Source: Leptolyngbyaceae cyanobacterium CSSed165cm_216
GTDB lineage: Bacteria > Cyanobacteriota > Cyanobacteriia > Phormidesmidales > Phormidesmidaceae
Direction: 5' to 3'
NCBI GenBank assembly: GCA_007135385.1
Contig: SLIY01000013.1
Span: forward strand, 1-8,337
Length of the DNA stretch: 8,337 nucleotides
The position numbers were made by a program, and so were the translations under genes. Positions 1-6,324 of the stretch are shown here, piece after piece. Under the pieces are notes generated by a model, which was not told the DNA's origin, did not search any database, and worked only from the letters and a program-made list of their open reading frames with translations. Every line of letters starts with the position of its first letter. Positions within the stretch are counted from its first letter, which is position 1.

Positions 1-188
1 GCTCTGCAAACGCGAATCAGCTCTCGGACCATGCACGCATTTGGTATAGCTTGAAATGCGCGATCGCTAGTAGCTCTGGCTTCAAAAGCTGGAAGGGTGA
101 ACTGCCCGACGGAGAGGCTGATACAGCTCCCTTAGATAATCTCGTCCGCCGCTATCTCAGAGAAACCCTAGAAACCTTAGCCTACTAA
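1..188 (+). CDS. C-terminal end of an unrecognised small cyanobacterial protein (5' partial)
   Basis: An open frame enters from the left edge (codons in phase from base 3) and ends at TAA 186-188, giving about 61 residues. No in-frame ATG lies inside the window, so the start is outside. The visible part is soluble-looking and mixed in charge, with a Trp-Tyr-Ser stretch near residues 14-16, a Gly-Phe-Lys-Ser-Trp segment in the middle, and an ending of the type RRYLRETLETLAY. That tail resembles the C-termini of short conserved cyanobacterial hypothetical proteins, but I cannot name the family and propose no function. A HIP1 core (60-67) lies within the frame. A strong terminator 120 bases after the stop suggests that this gene ends its own transcription unit rather than being co-transcribed with pnp. 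Confidence 0.5.
   Translation, partial: SANANQLSDHARIWYSLKCAIASSSGFKSWKGELPDGEADTAPLDNLVRRYLRETLETLAY
60..67. repeat. HIP1 core palindrome GCGATCGC
   Basis: Perfect octamer, inside the left-edge partial gene. It is one of five in the window. Confidence 0.85.
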
Positions 189-307
189 GGCGAATTTGCC
201 TACTAGGATGGCCTGATTACCACTGGACACAGGGCGTACATGGTTAACCGAGCTAATCCAGCCCCAGTCATTTGAGTCCCAAGTTACTCAAGTCATTTAT
301 CTCACAG

Positions 308-339
308 GCAGTCGCCGATCCTTGGCGACTGCTCTTTTT
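308..339 (+). terminator. Intrinsic terminator closing the left-edge gene
   Basis: A perfect 9-bp stem, GCAGTCGCC (308-316) with GGCGACTGC (324-332), has a 7-base loop and is followed by TCTTTTT (333-339). Stem, spacing and T-run all fit a Rho-independent terminator on the + strand. It lies 120 bases after the stop at 188 and 155 bases before pnp, so it separates the two units. Confidence 0.87.
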
Positions 340-494
340 ATGATGGGTGTTGCTGATCGGTACCCAGGGCAAATCTTAAGTCTTTTTCTAGGCTCCAGAT
401 AACACCCACCAGAAGCCTTTGTCGCTATCGGTGCTAGGATCAGGCAAAAGTGAAGTAAAAGAGCGAAAGAAGCAGAAGAAGGACGTAGCTGTAA
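340..494 (+). promoter_or_regulatory. pnp upstream region and ribosome binding site
   Basis: Of the 306-base gap between the left-edge stop and pnp, the part after the terminator must carry the pnp promoter and leader. I see no convincing -35/-10 pair. A purine-rich AGAAGAAGGA at 474-483 lies 11 bases before the ATG and is a good Shine-Dalgarno match. This supports the start at 495. A weak 5-bp stem (AGGCT 390-394 with AGCCT 414-418) is the only local hairpin. Bacterial pnp leaders are often targets of autoregulation by PNPase and RNase III, but nothing here proves that. Confidence 0.4.
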
Positions 495-2645
495 ATGCAA
501 GAACTTGAAAAATCAATATCCTTTGATGGTCGAGATATCAACCTGAAGGTCGGCCTACTCGCCCCCCAAGCAGGAGGTGCTGTGTTGGTACAGTCGGGAG
601 ACACCGCTGTATTGGTTACGGCGACCCGCTCTACTGGACGGGAAGGCATCGACTTTCTGCCCCTGTTAGTGGACTACGAAGAGCGACTCTACGCAGCTGG
701 ACGTATTCCTGGGGGGTTTCTGCGGCGGGAAGGGCGTCCTCCCGAGCGGGCCACTTTAATTTGCCGCCTGATTGATCGCCCCATGCGGCCACTGTTCCCC
801 CAGTGGCTACGGGATGACATTCAAATTGTGGCCACCACTTTGGCCATGGATGAACAGGTTCCCCCAGATGTCCTAGCCACCACTGGCGCTTCGATAGCCG
901 TGCTATTAGCGGGCATCCCTTTTAAAGGCCCTATGGCAGCCGTGCGGGTTGGCTTGGTCGGTGATGACTTTGTGATTAACCCCACCTACAAAGAAGTCGA
1001 AAGCGGCGATTTAGACTTGGTAGTAGCTGGTTCCCCTGATGGGGTGATCATGGTAGAAGCCGGAGCCAACCAGCTGCCCGAGGCCGATATGATTGAGGCC
1101 ATCGACTTCGGCTATGAGGTAGTGCAGGATTTGATTAAAGCTCAGCTTGACTTAATTAAAGAGCTAGGCATTGAACAAGTCACTGAACCTGAACCCGAAA
1201 CAGACCCTACTCTGGAAACCTTTGTAGCTGACAAAGCCACAGACCCAATTAAAGAGGTCTTGAAACAGTTCGAACTGACCAAGCCACAACGGGACGAGAA
1301 GCTAGATGCGATCAAGGCTGAATTAGCTGAAACAATTGCGGCCCTAGATGACGAGCACCCGGTCAAACTGTCCGTGGCCGCTAACGGTAAGGCTCTGGGG
1401 AATACCTACAAAGCAGTTACTAAAAAGCTGATGCGGCGGCAAATTGTTGACGATCACGTGCGCGTGGACGGCCGCAAGCTAGATGAAGTCCGCTCGATTT
1501 TTTGCAAGGTGGGACTTTTACCCAGCCGTGTGCACGGCAGCGGCTTATTTCAGCGGGGCCTAACCCAGGTAATGTCGGTCACGACTTTGGGTACCCCAGG
1601 GGATGCGCAAATGATGGATGACCTGCACCCCGAGGAAGAGAAGCGCTACCTGCACCACTACAACTTCCCTCCCTATTCCGTCGGAGAGACCCGACCCATG
1701 CGCTCCCCTGGTCGCCGGGAAATTGGCCATGGGGCATTGGCCGAGAGGGCAATCGTCCCCGTCCTGCCTCCCCAAGAAGATTTTCCCTATGTGATTCGGG
1801 TCGTCTCCGAAGTCCTGTCTTCGAATGGTTCGACGTCCATGGGGTCGGTGTGCGGTTCTACCTTATCGCTGATGGATGCTGGGGTCCCCATCATCAAACC
1901 AGTCAGCGGCGCAGCCATGGGGCTGATTAAGGAAGGCGATCAGATTCGGATTCTTACTGACATCCAGGGCATCGAAGACTTTCTAGGAGATATGGATTTT
2001 AAGGTGGCTGGTACCGATACTGGCATCACTGCCCTGCAGATGGACATGAAAATCACCGGTCTGCCGGTGAAGGTGATTGCCGATGCAATTCACCAGGCTA
2101 AACCGGCTCGACTCCACATCCTCGAGAAAATGATGGCCACCCTGGGTGAACCCCGGCCGGAACTGTCTCCCCATGCTCCTAGGCTAATGAGTTTCAAGAT
2201 CAATCCCGAGTTGATCGGGATGGTGATTGGTCCTGGTGGTAAGAAAATTAAGTCGATTACCGAACAAACTGGCGCTAAGGTGGACATTGCCGATGATGGC
2301 ACAGTTACGGTCTCCGCGATCGAAGGGGAGAAAGCCAAGCAAGCCCAAGCCATGATCGAAGCCATTGTCTTCAAACCTTCTGCCGGTGATGTATTTGCCG
2401 GTAAGGTCACCCGGGTAATCCCGATTGGGGCCTTTGTGGAATTTATGCCTGGCCAGGAAGGGATGATTCACATTTCCCAGTTAGCTGATTATCGCGTGGG
2501 CAAAGTGGAAGACGAAGTCAACGTCGGTGATGACGTAATTGTCAAGGTGCGGGAAATTGATGGCCGTGGCCGGATTAACCTGACTCGTTTAAACATCCAT
2601 CCTGACGAGGCGGCGGCGGCCCGGGAAGCGGCCGCCAATCGCTAA
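495..2645 (+). CDS. pnp: Polynucleotide phosphorylase (PNPase)
   Basis: 3'-to-5' exoribonuclease that degrades RNA with phosphate to nucleoside diphosphates and can also add heteropolymeric 3' tails. In cyanobacteria PNPase is held to do the tailing because a separate poly(A) polymerase is lacking. The 716 residues match the usual length. Order of domains: first RNase PH-like domain (about 10-145, with the GGFLRREGRPPERATL and DRPMRPLFP segments), a helical linker with an acidic Glu/Pro stretch near 230, second RNase PH-like domain (about 323-545), KH domain (about 565-625, GPGG loop at 579-582), and S1 domain (about 631-702). Catalytic-core signatures are present: the Ser-rich SSNGSTSMGSVCG segment at 442-454 for phosphate binding and the acidic GDMDFKVAG segment with D499 and D501. 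The C-terminus is Ala-rich. The ATG has a good Shine-Dalgarno at 474-483. No frameshift or lost motif is seen. Confidence 0.97.
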   Translation: MQELEKSISFDGRDINLKVGLLAPQAGGAVLVQSGDTAVLVTATRSTGREGIDFLPLLVDYEERLYAAGRIPGGFLRREGRPPERATLICRLIDRPMRPLFPQWLRDDIQIVATTLAMDEQVPPDVLATTGASIAVLLAGIPFKGPMAAVRVGLVGDDFVINPTYKEVESGDLDLVVAGSPDGVIMVEAGANQLPEADMIEAIDFGYEVVQDLIKAQLDLIKELGIEQVTEPEPETDPTLETFVADKATDPIKEVLKQFELTKPQRDEKLDAIKAELAETIAALDDEHPVKLSVAANGKALGNTYKAVTKKLMRRQIVDDHVRVDGRKLDEVRSIFCKVGLLPSRVHGSGLFQRGLTQVMSVTTLGTPGDAQMMDDLHPEEEKRYLHHYNFPPYSVGETRPMRSPGRREIGHGALAERAIVPVLPPQEDFPYVIRVVSEVLSSNGSTSMGSVCGSTLSLMDAGVPIIKPVSGAAMGLIKEGDQIRILTDIQGIEDFLGDMDFKVAGTDTGITALQMDMKITGLPVKVIADAIHQAKPARLHILEKMMATLGEPRPELSPHAPRLMSFKINPELIGMVIGPGGKKIKSITEQTGAKVDIADDGTVTVSAIEGEKAKQAQAMIEAIVFKPSAGDVFAGKVTRVIPIGAFVEFMPGQEGMIHISQLADYRVGKVEDEVNVGDDVIVKVREIDGRGRINLTRLNIHPDEAAAAREAAANR

Positions 2646-2686
2646 GGGCGAGAATAGCCCCCCTAATGGAGTTGGCATCCCCCCCG

Positions 2687-2755
2687 AGGGGCACCGGAAT
2701 ACTGTGCCCCTAAGTTGGGTCTGCTAGGGAGGGTTTGATTCGGGGTGCCTTTCTT
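2687..2755 (+). terminator. Hairpin cluster after pnp, possible terminator
   Basis: Two mutually exclusive stems are visible. A compact one pairs AGGGGCAC (2687-2694) with GTGCCCCT (2704-2711) over a 9-base loop but has no T-run. A long-range one pairs GGCACC (2690-2695) with GGTGCC (2744-2749) and is followed by TTTCTT (2750-2755), which is a weak terminator tail. Position 42 bases after the pnp stop fits 3'-end formation or stability. The rest of the 234-base pnp-tpiA spacer shows no gene. A CATAAT at 2852-2857 is a possible tpiA -10 but lacks a convincing -35. Confidence 0.4.
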
Positions 2756-2879
2756 AGTAGGATGCAATGATGAAATTCGTTAACCATGGCTGAGCCAACG
2801 GTCAACCCTTGTCCTTGATAGGGTATCCAGCCCAAGGCTAGTCAGTATCCCCATAATCACCGTTTAGCCCTAGAGAACC

Positions 2880-3605
2880 GTGCGGAAAATTGTTATTGCT
2901 GGCAACTGGAAGATGTACAAAACCCAGGCTGAAACCCTGGATTTTCTGAAGCACTTCCTAGGACTTTTGAGCGAAACTCCCGATAGCCGTGAGGTGCTGC
3001 TGTGCGCACCGTTTACGGCCCTAGGCGCTTTATCCAAAAGCTTGCACGGCGCTCGGGTCAGGATGGGAGCCCAAAACCTCCACTGGGAGGCAGAAGGCGC
3101 TTTTACCGGAGAAATCTCGGGTCCCATGCTGCAGGAACTGGGGGTGCGCTATGTGGTGGTGGGCCATAGCGAGCGCCGCCAGTACTTTGGAGAAACCGAC
3201 GAAACCGTTAATCTACGCCTGAAAGCAGCCCAGGCCCATGGGTTGACTCCGATTCTCTGCGTCGGTGAGACCAAACAACAGCGGGATGCTGGGGAAACAG
3301 AGTCGGTGATTACGGCTCAAATTGAAAAAGACCTGGTCGATATCGACCAAAGCAATCTGATCATTGCCTACGAGCCGATCTGGGCCATTGGTACGGGAGA
3401 CACCTGCGAGTCTGCAGAGGCCAACCGGGTGATTGGGGTAATTCGCCGCTTGCTGAAGAACCCCGATGTGACGATTCAGTATGGGGGCTCGGTCAAGCCC
3501 GCTAATGTGGATGAGCTAATGGCTCAGCCAGAGATTGACGGTGCCCTGGTGGGTGGAGCCAGCTTGGATCCCGACAGCTTTGCTCGGATTGTTAACTTCA
3601 AATAG
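2880..3605 (+). CDS. tpiA: Triosephosphate isomerase
   Basis: Cytosolic (beta/alpha)8-barrel enzyme that interconverts dihydroxyacetone phosphate and glyceraldehyde 3-phosphate in glycolysis, gluconeogenesis and the Calvin cycle. The 241 residues are a normal bacterial length. Active-site residues are all present: N9 and K11 in AGNWKMY, H96 in VVGHSERR, E165 in AYEPIWAIGTG (followed by the phosphate-gripping loop 6 at 166-173), and the phosphate-binding GGS (202-204) and GG (225-226). The start is GTG at 2880: it puts MRKIVIAGNWK at the N-terminus as expected for the family, and no ATG lies just upstream. Only a weak purine run (AGAGA at 2872-2876) precedes it. The gene follows pnp on the same strand after 234 bases with hairpins between, so it is probably separately transcribed. 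In many cyanobacteria folP follows tpi, but here no gene follows directly. Confidence 0.97.
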   Translation: MRKIVIAGNWKMYKTQAETLDFLKHFLGLLSETPDSREVLLCAPFTALGALSKSLHGARVRMGAQNLHWEAEGAFTGEISGPMLQELGVRYVVVGHSERRQYFGETDETVNLRLKAAQAHGLTPILCVGETKQQRDAGETESVITAQIEKDLVDIDQSNLIIAYEPIWAIGTGDTCESAEANRVIGVIRRLLKNPDVTIQYGGSVKPANVDELMAQPEIDGALVGGASLDPDSFARIVNFK

Positions 3606-3802
3606 CAGGTAGCAGGGCTATGTACCCTTAATCTCGCCTATAGCGGCCCAGATGACAGGGCACCGGCGTCACCTCGTCTTCGGACCATCGTTTAGGCTTG
3701 TTGTCTAAAAATGTCGGCAATGCTTTAGGATTAAGCCCCCATCTCGGCGACTGGCTGACCTCTGGTGTCTGCTCAATGAACCAGCCAGAAATTACCATAA
3801 TG

Positions 3803-3812
3803 GGCGATCGCC
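3803..3812. repeat. HIP1 decamer GGCGATCGCC
   Basis: Full 10-base HIP1 form, in the tpiA-psaD gap. Confidence 0.85.
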
Positions 3813-3896
3813 TATTGTGGTCAACGCTTTTATCTCCCTGCTATGGCGGCTTTACCCTGTATGGTGCGGTAACTGGAATTGAAATTGATGCTGGCA

Positions 3897-3904
3897 GCGA
3901 TCGC
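3897..3904. repeat. HIP1 core palindrome GCGATCGC
   Basis: Perfect octamer, at the end of the doubtful small frame in the tpiA-psaD gap. Confidence 0.8.
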
Positions 3905-4058
3905 TAACGATGCCAATTTTCGTCCAACAGCCTGGTAAGGGCGGCTGAAGTCCATATCTTGGGAAGATTCGTTGGCCTAGAAATTGGATCCAAACAAGCT
4001 TGATACAGCAGCAATCGACCGTCGTTAGGGCCAGTTTCCCCCGTCTTCCTGAAGAACT

Positions 4059-4077
4059 GTTACACTTCCTCAACAAT
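4059..4077 (+). promoter_or_regulatory. Imperfect HLR1-like direct repeat (possible RpaB site) upstream of psaD
   Basis: GTTACACT (4059-4066) and TCAACAAT (4070-4077) resemble the two halves of the HLR1 motif, recalled as (G/T)TTACA(T/A)(T/A) repeated with a 2-base gap. The response regulator RpaB binds this motif near photosystem I genes. The first half matches 7 of 8, the second 6 of 8. The gap is 3 bases instead of 2, which weakens the case. If transcription starts near 4117 the pair lies at about -58 to -40, a sensible activator position. Confidence 0.3.
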
Positions 4078-4082
4078 CGGTA

Positions 4083-4110
4083 TTGTCGGCTGCGCTTACG
4101 ATGATAGGAT
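4083..4110 (+). promoter_or_regulatory. Candidate psaD core promoter
   Basis: TTGTCG (4083-4088) and TAGGAT (4105-4110) are separated by 16 bases and resemble a sigma-70-type -35/-10 pair. The predicted start would be near 4117, leaving a leader of about 24 bases. The leader contains AGGA at 4133-4136, four bases before the ATG, and GAGAG at 4126-4130. A small stem ACAAT/ATTGT (4073-4077, 4082-4086) overlaps the -35 region. Confidence 0.35.
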
Positions 4111-4140
4111 TCCCAACAAACGGTTGAGAGATAGGAATCT

Positions 4141-4569
4141 ATGACTGAATCTTTGACAGGTCAAACGCCTATTTTTGGAGGCAGCACCGGCGGCCTTCTC
4201 ACCAAGGCTGAGGTAGAAGAAAAATACGCCATCACCTGGACAAGCTCTAAGAAGCAAGTGTTCGAAATGCCCACTGGCGGTGCCGCCATGATGAACGAAG
4301 GTGAAAACCTTCTGTATCTGTCCCGCAAAGAACAGTGTCTGGCACTCGGGACCCAGCTACGCACCAAGTTCAAGCCTAAAATCGAAGACTATAAGATCTA
4401 CCGTGTTTACCCTAGCGGTGAAACCCAGTATCTGCATCCGGCGGATGGGGTCTTCCCAGAGAAGGTGAATGAAGGTCGTGACATTGTCGGTGCTATTCCC
4501 CGGAACATTGGCGCTAATCCTGACCCAGCGACAGTAAAGTTCAGCGGCAAAGCCCCTTACGAGGTCTAA
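4141..4569 (+). CDS. psaD: Photosystem I reaction centre subunit II (PsaD)
   Basis: Extrinsic subunit on the cytoplasmic (stromal) face of photosystem I. It docks ferredoxin, helps assemble PsaC and stabilises the acceptor side. The 142 residues equal the normal cyanobacterial length, and the sequence is closely family-like from end to end: N-terminal LTGQTPIFGGSTGGLL, the EEKYAITWTS segment, FEMPTGGAAMMNEGENLLYL, the basic RTKFKPKIEDYKIYRVYPSGE region, HPADGVFPEKVNEGR, and the C-terminal KFSGKAPYEV. The Lys in FPEK (K108 here) sits where the ferredoxin-contacting Lys of cyanobacterial PsaD is expected. No signal peptide or membrane segment is present, as expected for a peripheral subunit. 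The ATG at 4141 gives the canonical N-terminus. The gene has a probable own promoter and its own terminator, and is followed by trpE. Confidence 0.98.
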   Translation: MTESLTGQTPIFGGSTGGLLTKAEVEEKYAITWTSSKKQVFEMPTGGAAMMNEGENLLYLSRKEQCLALGTQLRTKFKPKIEDYKIYRVYPSGETQYLHPADGVFPEKVNEGRDIVGAIPRNIGANPDPATVKFSGKAPYEV

Positions 4570-4641
4570 CTAGACCTGTACTTGTCTACCTTGGCAATCT
4601 TCACCCATTGACTCTGGACTCGTTCATATTCTGATATCCCC

Positions 4642-4669
4642 AAGGGCATGGCATCGCTATGCCCTTTTT
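4642..4669 (+). terminator. Intrinsic terminator after psaD
   Basis: AAGGGCAT (4642-4649) pairs with ATGCCCTT (4659-4666) over a 9-base loop, and the T-run covers 4665-4669. The GC core with the directly following T5 makes a good Rho-independent terminator. It lies 72 bases after the psaD stop and only 27 bases before the trpE start, so it insulates trpE from the very strong psaD transcription. Confidence 0.87.
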
Positions 4670-4684
4670 GCTGGCCTAGCGCTG

Positions 4685-4690
4685 TAGAAT
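4685..4690 (+). promoter_or_regulatory. Candidate -10 box of trpE at leaderless spacing
   Basis: TAGAAT at 4685-4690 is one base off TATAAT and ends 6 bases before the ATG at 4697, so the predicted transcript would begin at or next to the start codon. No good -35 lies 16-18 bases upstream because that space is the T-run of the psaD terminator. No Shine-Dalgarno precedes the ATG. Confidence 0.3.
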
Positions 4691-4696
4691 AACGTC

Positions 4697-6229
4697 ATGA
4701 TTTTCCCCGACCTCCAGCAATTTAAGTCTTACGCCAGTCAGGGCAATTTTGTACCGGTTTACCAAGAATGGCTGGGGGATTTAGATACCCCCGTCTCAGC
4801 CTGGTACAAGGTGTGTGCTGGCCAGCCTTACAGCTTTTTGCTTGAATCGATTGAAGGGGGTGAAACCCTAGGCCGCTATAGCTTTTTAGGATGTGATCCC
4901 CTGTGGATTGTAGAAAGCCGAGGCCCCCACTCGATCCAGACCCATCGGGATGGGACAGTCAGCCACTTTGAGGGGAATCCCTTCGACATTTTGGCTGATT
5001 GCTTGGCCCCCTATCAGCCGGTTAAGCTGCCCTCGCTGCCACCCGGAATTGGTGGTCTTTTTGGCTTTTGGGGCTACGAACTGATCCGCTGGATTGAACC
5101 TACCGTGCCAGTCTATCCTGCGGCGGCCAATGATCTCCCCGATGGTCTATGGATGCAGGTGGATAGCCTGCTAATCTTTGATCAAGTACAGCGTAAGGGG
5201 TGGGCGATTGCCTATGCTGACCTGCGCGATCCAGCCCGGTCAATGGAAGCCGCTTATGGGGAAGCCTGCGATCGCGTGCGCCAGCTCATCCACAAACTGA
5301 CCTTACCCCTAGGCCCCAACCAGGCTCCCCTGACCTGGAGTCCTCCGGGCGCCCATGGCAAGGCTCCGGTACCCTACACTAGCAACCGCACCCCCGATGA
5401 ATTCTGTGCCAGCGTCGAGCAAGCTAAGGCCCACATCCAAGCCGGGGATATTTTCCAGGTGGTGGTTTCCCAGCGCCTGACCACCACCTATGCCGGGGAA
5501 CCCTTCGATCTCTATCGCTCTCTGCGACAGATCAACCCCTCCCCCTACATGGCCTACTTTAACTTCTATGACTGGCAAATCATCGGCTCTAGCCCAGAGG
5601 TGATGGTTAAAGCCACCCTCGAAGGCGGACCGGATGCCGCTCGCATCGCCACCGTGCGGCCCATCGCCGGAACCCGTCCCCGGGGCAAGACAGCGGCTGA
5701 CGATACAGCCCTAGAGCAGGATTTACTGGCTGACCCCAAAGAAATTGCTGAACATGTCATGCTGGTTGACCTGGGCCGCAATGACCTAGGGCGGGTCTGC
5801 TGCAGCGGCACTGTCCAAGTGGACGAACTGATGGTAGTGGAGCGGTATTCCCATGTGATGCACATTGTCAGTAATGTGGTGGGCCAATTGCAGCCTGATA
5901 AGACCGCCTGGGACTTGTTAAAAGCCTGTTTCCCAGCCGGTACTGTCAGCGGTGCCCCCAAAATTCGGGCGATGCAGATTATTCACGATCTCGAACCCTG
6001 TCGTCGAGGTCCCTACTCTGGGGTCTATGGTTACTACGACTTTGAAGGGCAGCTGAATACGGCCATTACCATTCGCACCATGGTGGTACAGGCTAACCCC
6101 AAAGGGGGGCATACCGTCAGTGTGCAGGCTGGAGCAGGACTGGTGGCTGACTCGGTGCCGGAGAACGAATACCAGGAAACGCTGAATAAAGCGCGCGGCA
6201 TGCTGGAAGCGATTCGCTGCTTAACCTGA
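4697..6229 (+). CDS. trpE: Anthranilate synthase component I
   Basis: Converts chorismate to anthranilate, the first committed step of tryptophan synthesis, using ammonia delivered by the glutamine amidotransferase TrpG, which is not in this window. The 510 residues fit a stand-alone TrpE, not a TrpE-G fusion. The N-terminal regulatory domain carries LLES at 48-51, the element that binds feedback tryptophan. The C-terminal chorismate-binding domain (about 230-505) shows RPIAGTRPRG (321-330), DLGRNDLGRV (358-367), HIVSNVVGQL (389-398), FPAGTVSGAPK (412-422) and QAGAGLVADSVPENEY (477-492). The PIAGT form with Thr, rather than PIKGT, favours TrpE over the p-aminobenzoate enzyme PabB. The start gives MIFPDLQQFK followed by the expected NFVPVYQEWL, so it appears right despite the absent Shine-Dalgarno. 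No leader peptide with tandem Trp codons exists in the 27 bases between the psaD terminator and the ATG, so classical attenuation is unlikely and feedback inhibition is the evident control. Confidence 0.96.
   Translation: MIFPDLQQFKSYASQGNFVPVYQEWLGDLDTPVSAWYKVCAGQPYSFLLESIEGGETLGRYSFLGCDPLWIVESRGPHSIQTHRDGTVSHFEGNPFDILADCLAPYQPVKLPSLPPGIGGLFGFWGYELIRWIEPTVPVYPAAANDLPDGLWMQVDSLLIFDQVQRKGWAIAYADLRDPARSMEAAYGEACDRVRQLIHKLTLPLGPNQAPLTWSPPGAHGKAPVPYTSNRTPDEFCASVEQAKAHIQAGDIFQVVVSQRLTTTYAGEPFDLYRSLRQINPSPYMAYFNFYDWQIIGSSPEVMVKATLEGGPDAARIATVRPIAGTRPRGKTAADDTALEQDLLADPKEIAEHVMLVDLGRNDLGRVCCSGTVQVDELMVVERYSHVMHIVSNVVGQLQPDKTAWDLLKACFPAGTVSGAPKIRAMQIIHDLEPCRRGPYSGVYGYYDFEGQLNTAITIRTMVVQANPKGGHTVSVQAGAGLVADSVPENEYQETLNKARGMLEAIRCLT
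5268..5275. repeat. HIP1 core palindrome GCGATCGC
   Basis: Perfect octamer within the trpE coding region. Confidence 0.85.
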
Positions 6230-6231
6230 GT

Positions 6232-6290
6232 TCAGAGGAACTAGTGGAAGAGGCCAGACAGCGGCGGCCTGGCGACTACTGGTTCCCTGA
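6232..6290. terminator. Long two-tier hairpin between convergent trpE and rlpA
   Basis: The outer stem pairs TCAG plus GGAACTAGTGG (6232-6247, A6236 bulged) with CTACTGGTTCC plus CTGA (6276-6290). That is 15 pairs including two G-T wobbles. An inner 5-bp stem, GCCAG (6253-6257) with CTGGC (6269-6273), sits at its tip. The structure fills the 95-base space between the trpE stop and the rlpA stop. As a near-palindrome it would form in RNA from either strand. No T-run follows on either side, so it is not a textbook intrinsic terminator. It may form 3' ends by processing, or block RNase and convergent polymerases. Confidence 0.45.
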
Positions 6291-6324
6291 GCTATTTGAG
6301 TCTTAGCCTCGGCGGGTAGCGTGA

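Larger units (their letters stand above)
3606..4140. other. 535-base intergenic region between tpiA and psaD
   Basis: No convincing gene is seen. A small + strand frame ends at TAA 3905-3907. It could start at ATG 3776 (43 residues, MNQPEITIMGDRLLW...) or further up at a TTG near 3698 (69 residues). It has no Shine-Dalgarno and no recognisable family, and it carries two HIP1 palindromes (3803-3812 and 3897-3904), so I treat it as unproven. No strong terminator follows tpiA; the stretch after its stop shows only a 4-bp AGGG/CCCT stem. The last 80 bases hold the psaD regulatory elements listed separately. No tRNA, insertion sequence or long repeat is visible. Confidence 0.5.

Noticed and set aside
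3698..3907. Small + strand frame of up to 69 codons between tpiA and psaD
   Set aside because: No Shine-Dalgarno, uncertain start, no recognisable family and two HIP1 palindromes inside; described within the gap entry, not called as a gene.
4670..4696. trp leader peptide / classical attenuator before trpE
   Set aside because: Only 27 bases separate the psaD terminator from the ATG, with no frame holding tandem Trp codons.
5566..5961. 131-codon minus-strand frame
   Set aside because: Shadow antisense to the conserved chorismate-binding domain of trpE.
4697..6229. PabB (aminodeoxychorismate synthase) instead of TrpE
   Set aside because: The PIAGT motif, the LLES feedback element and position after psaD favour TrpE.
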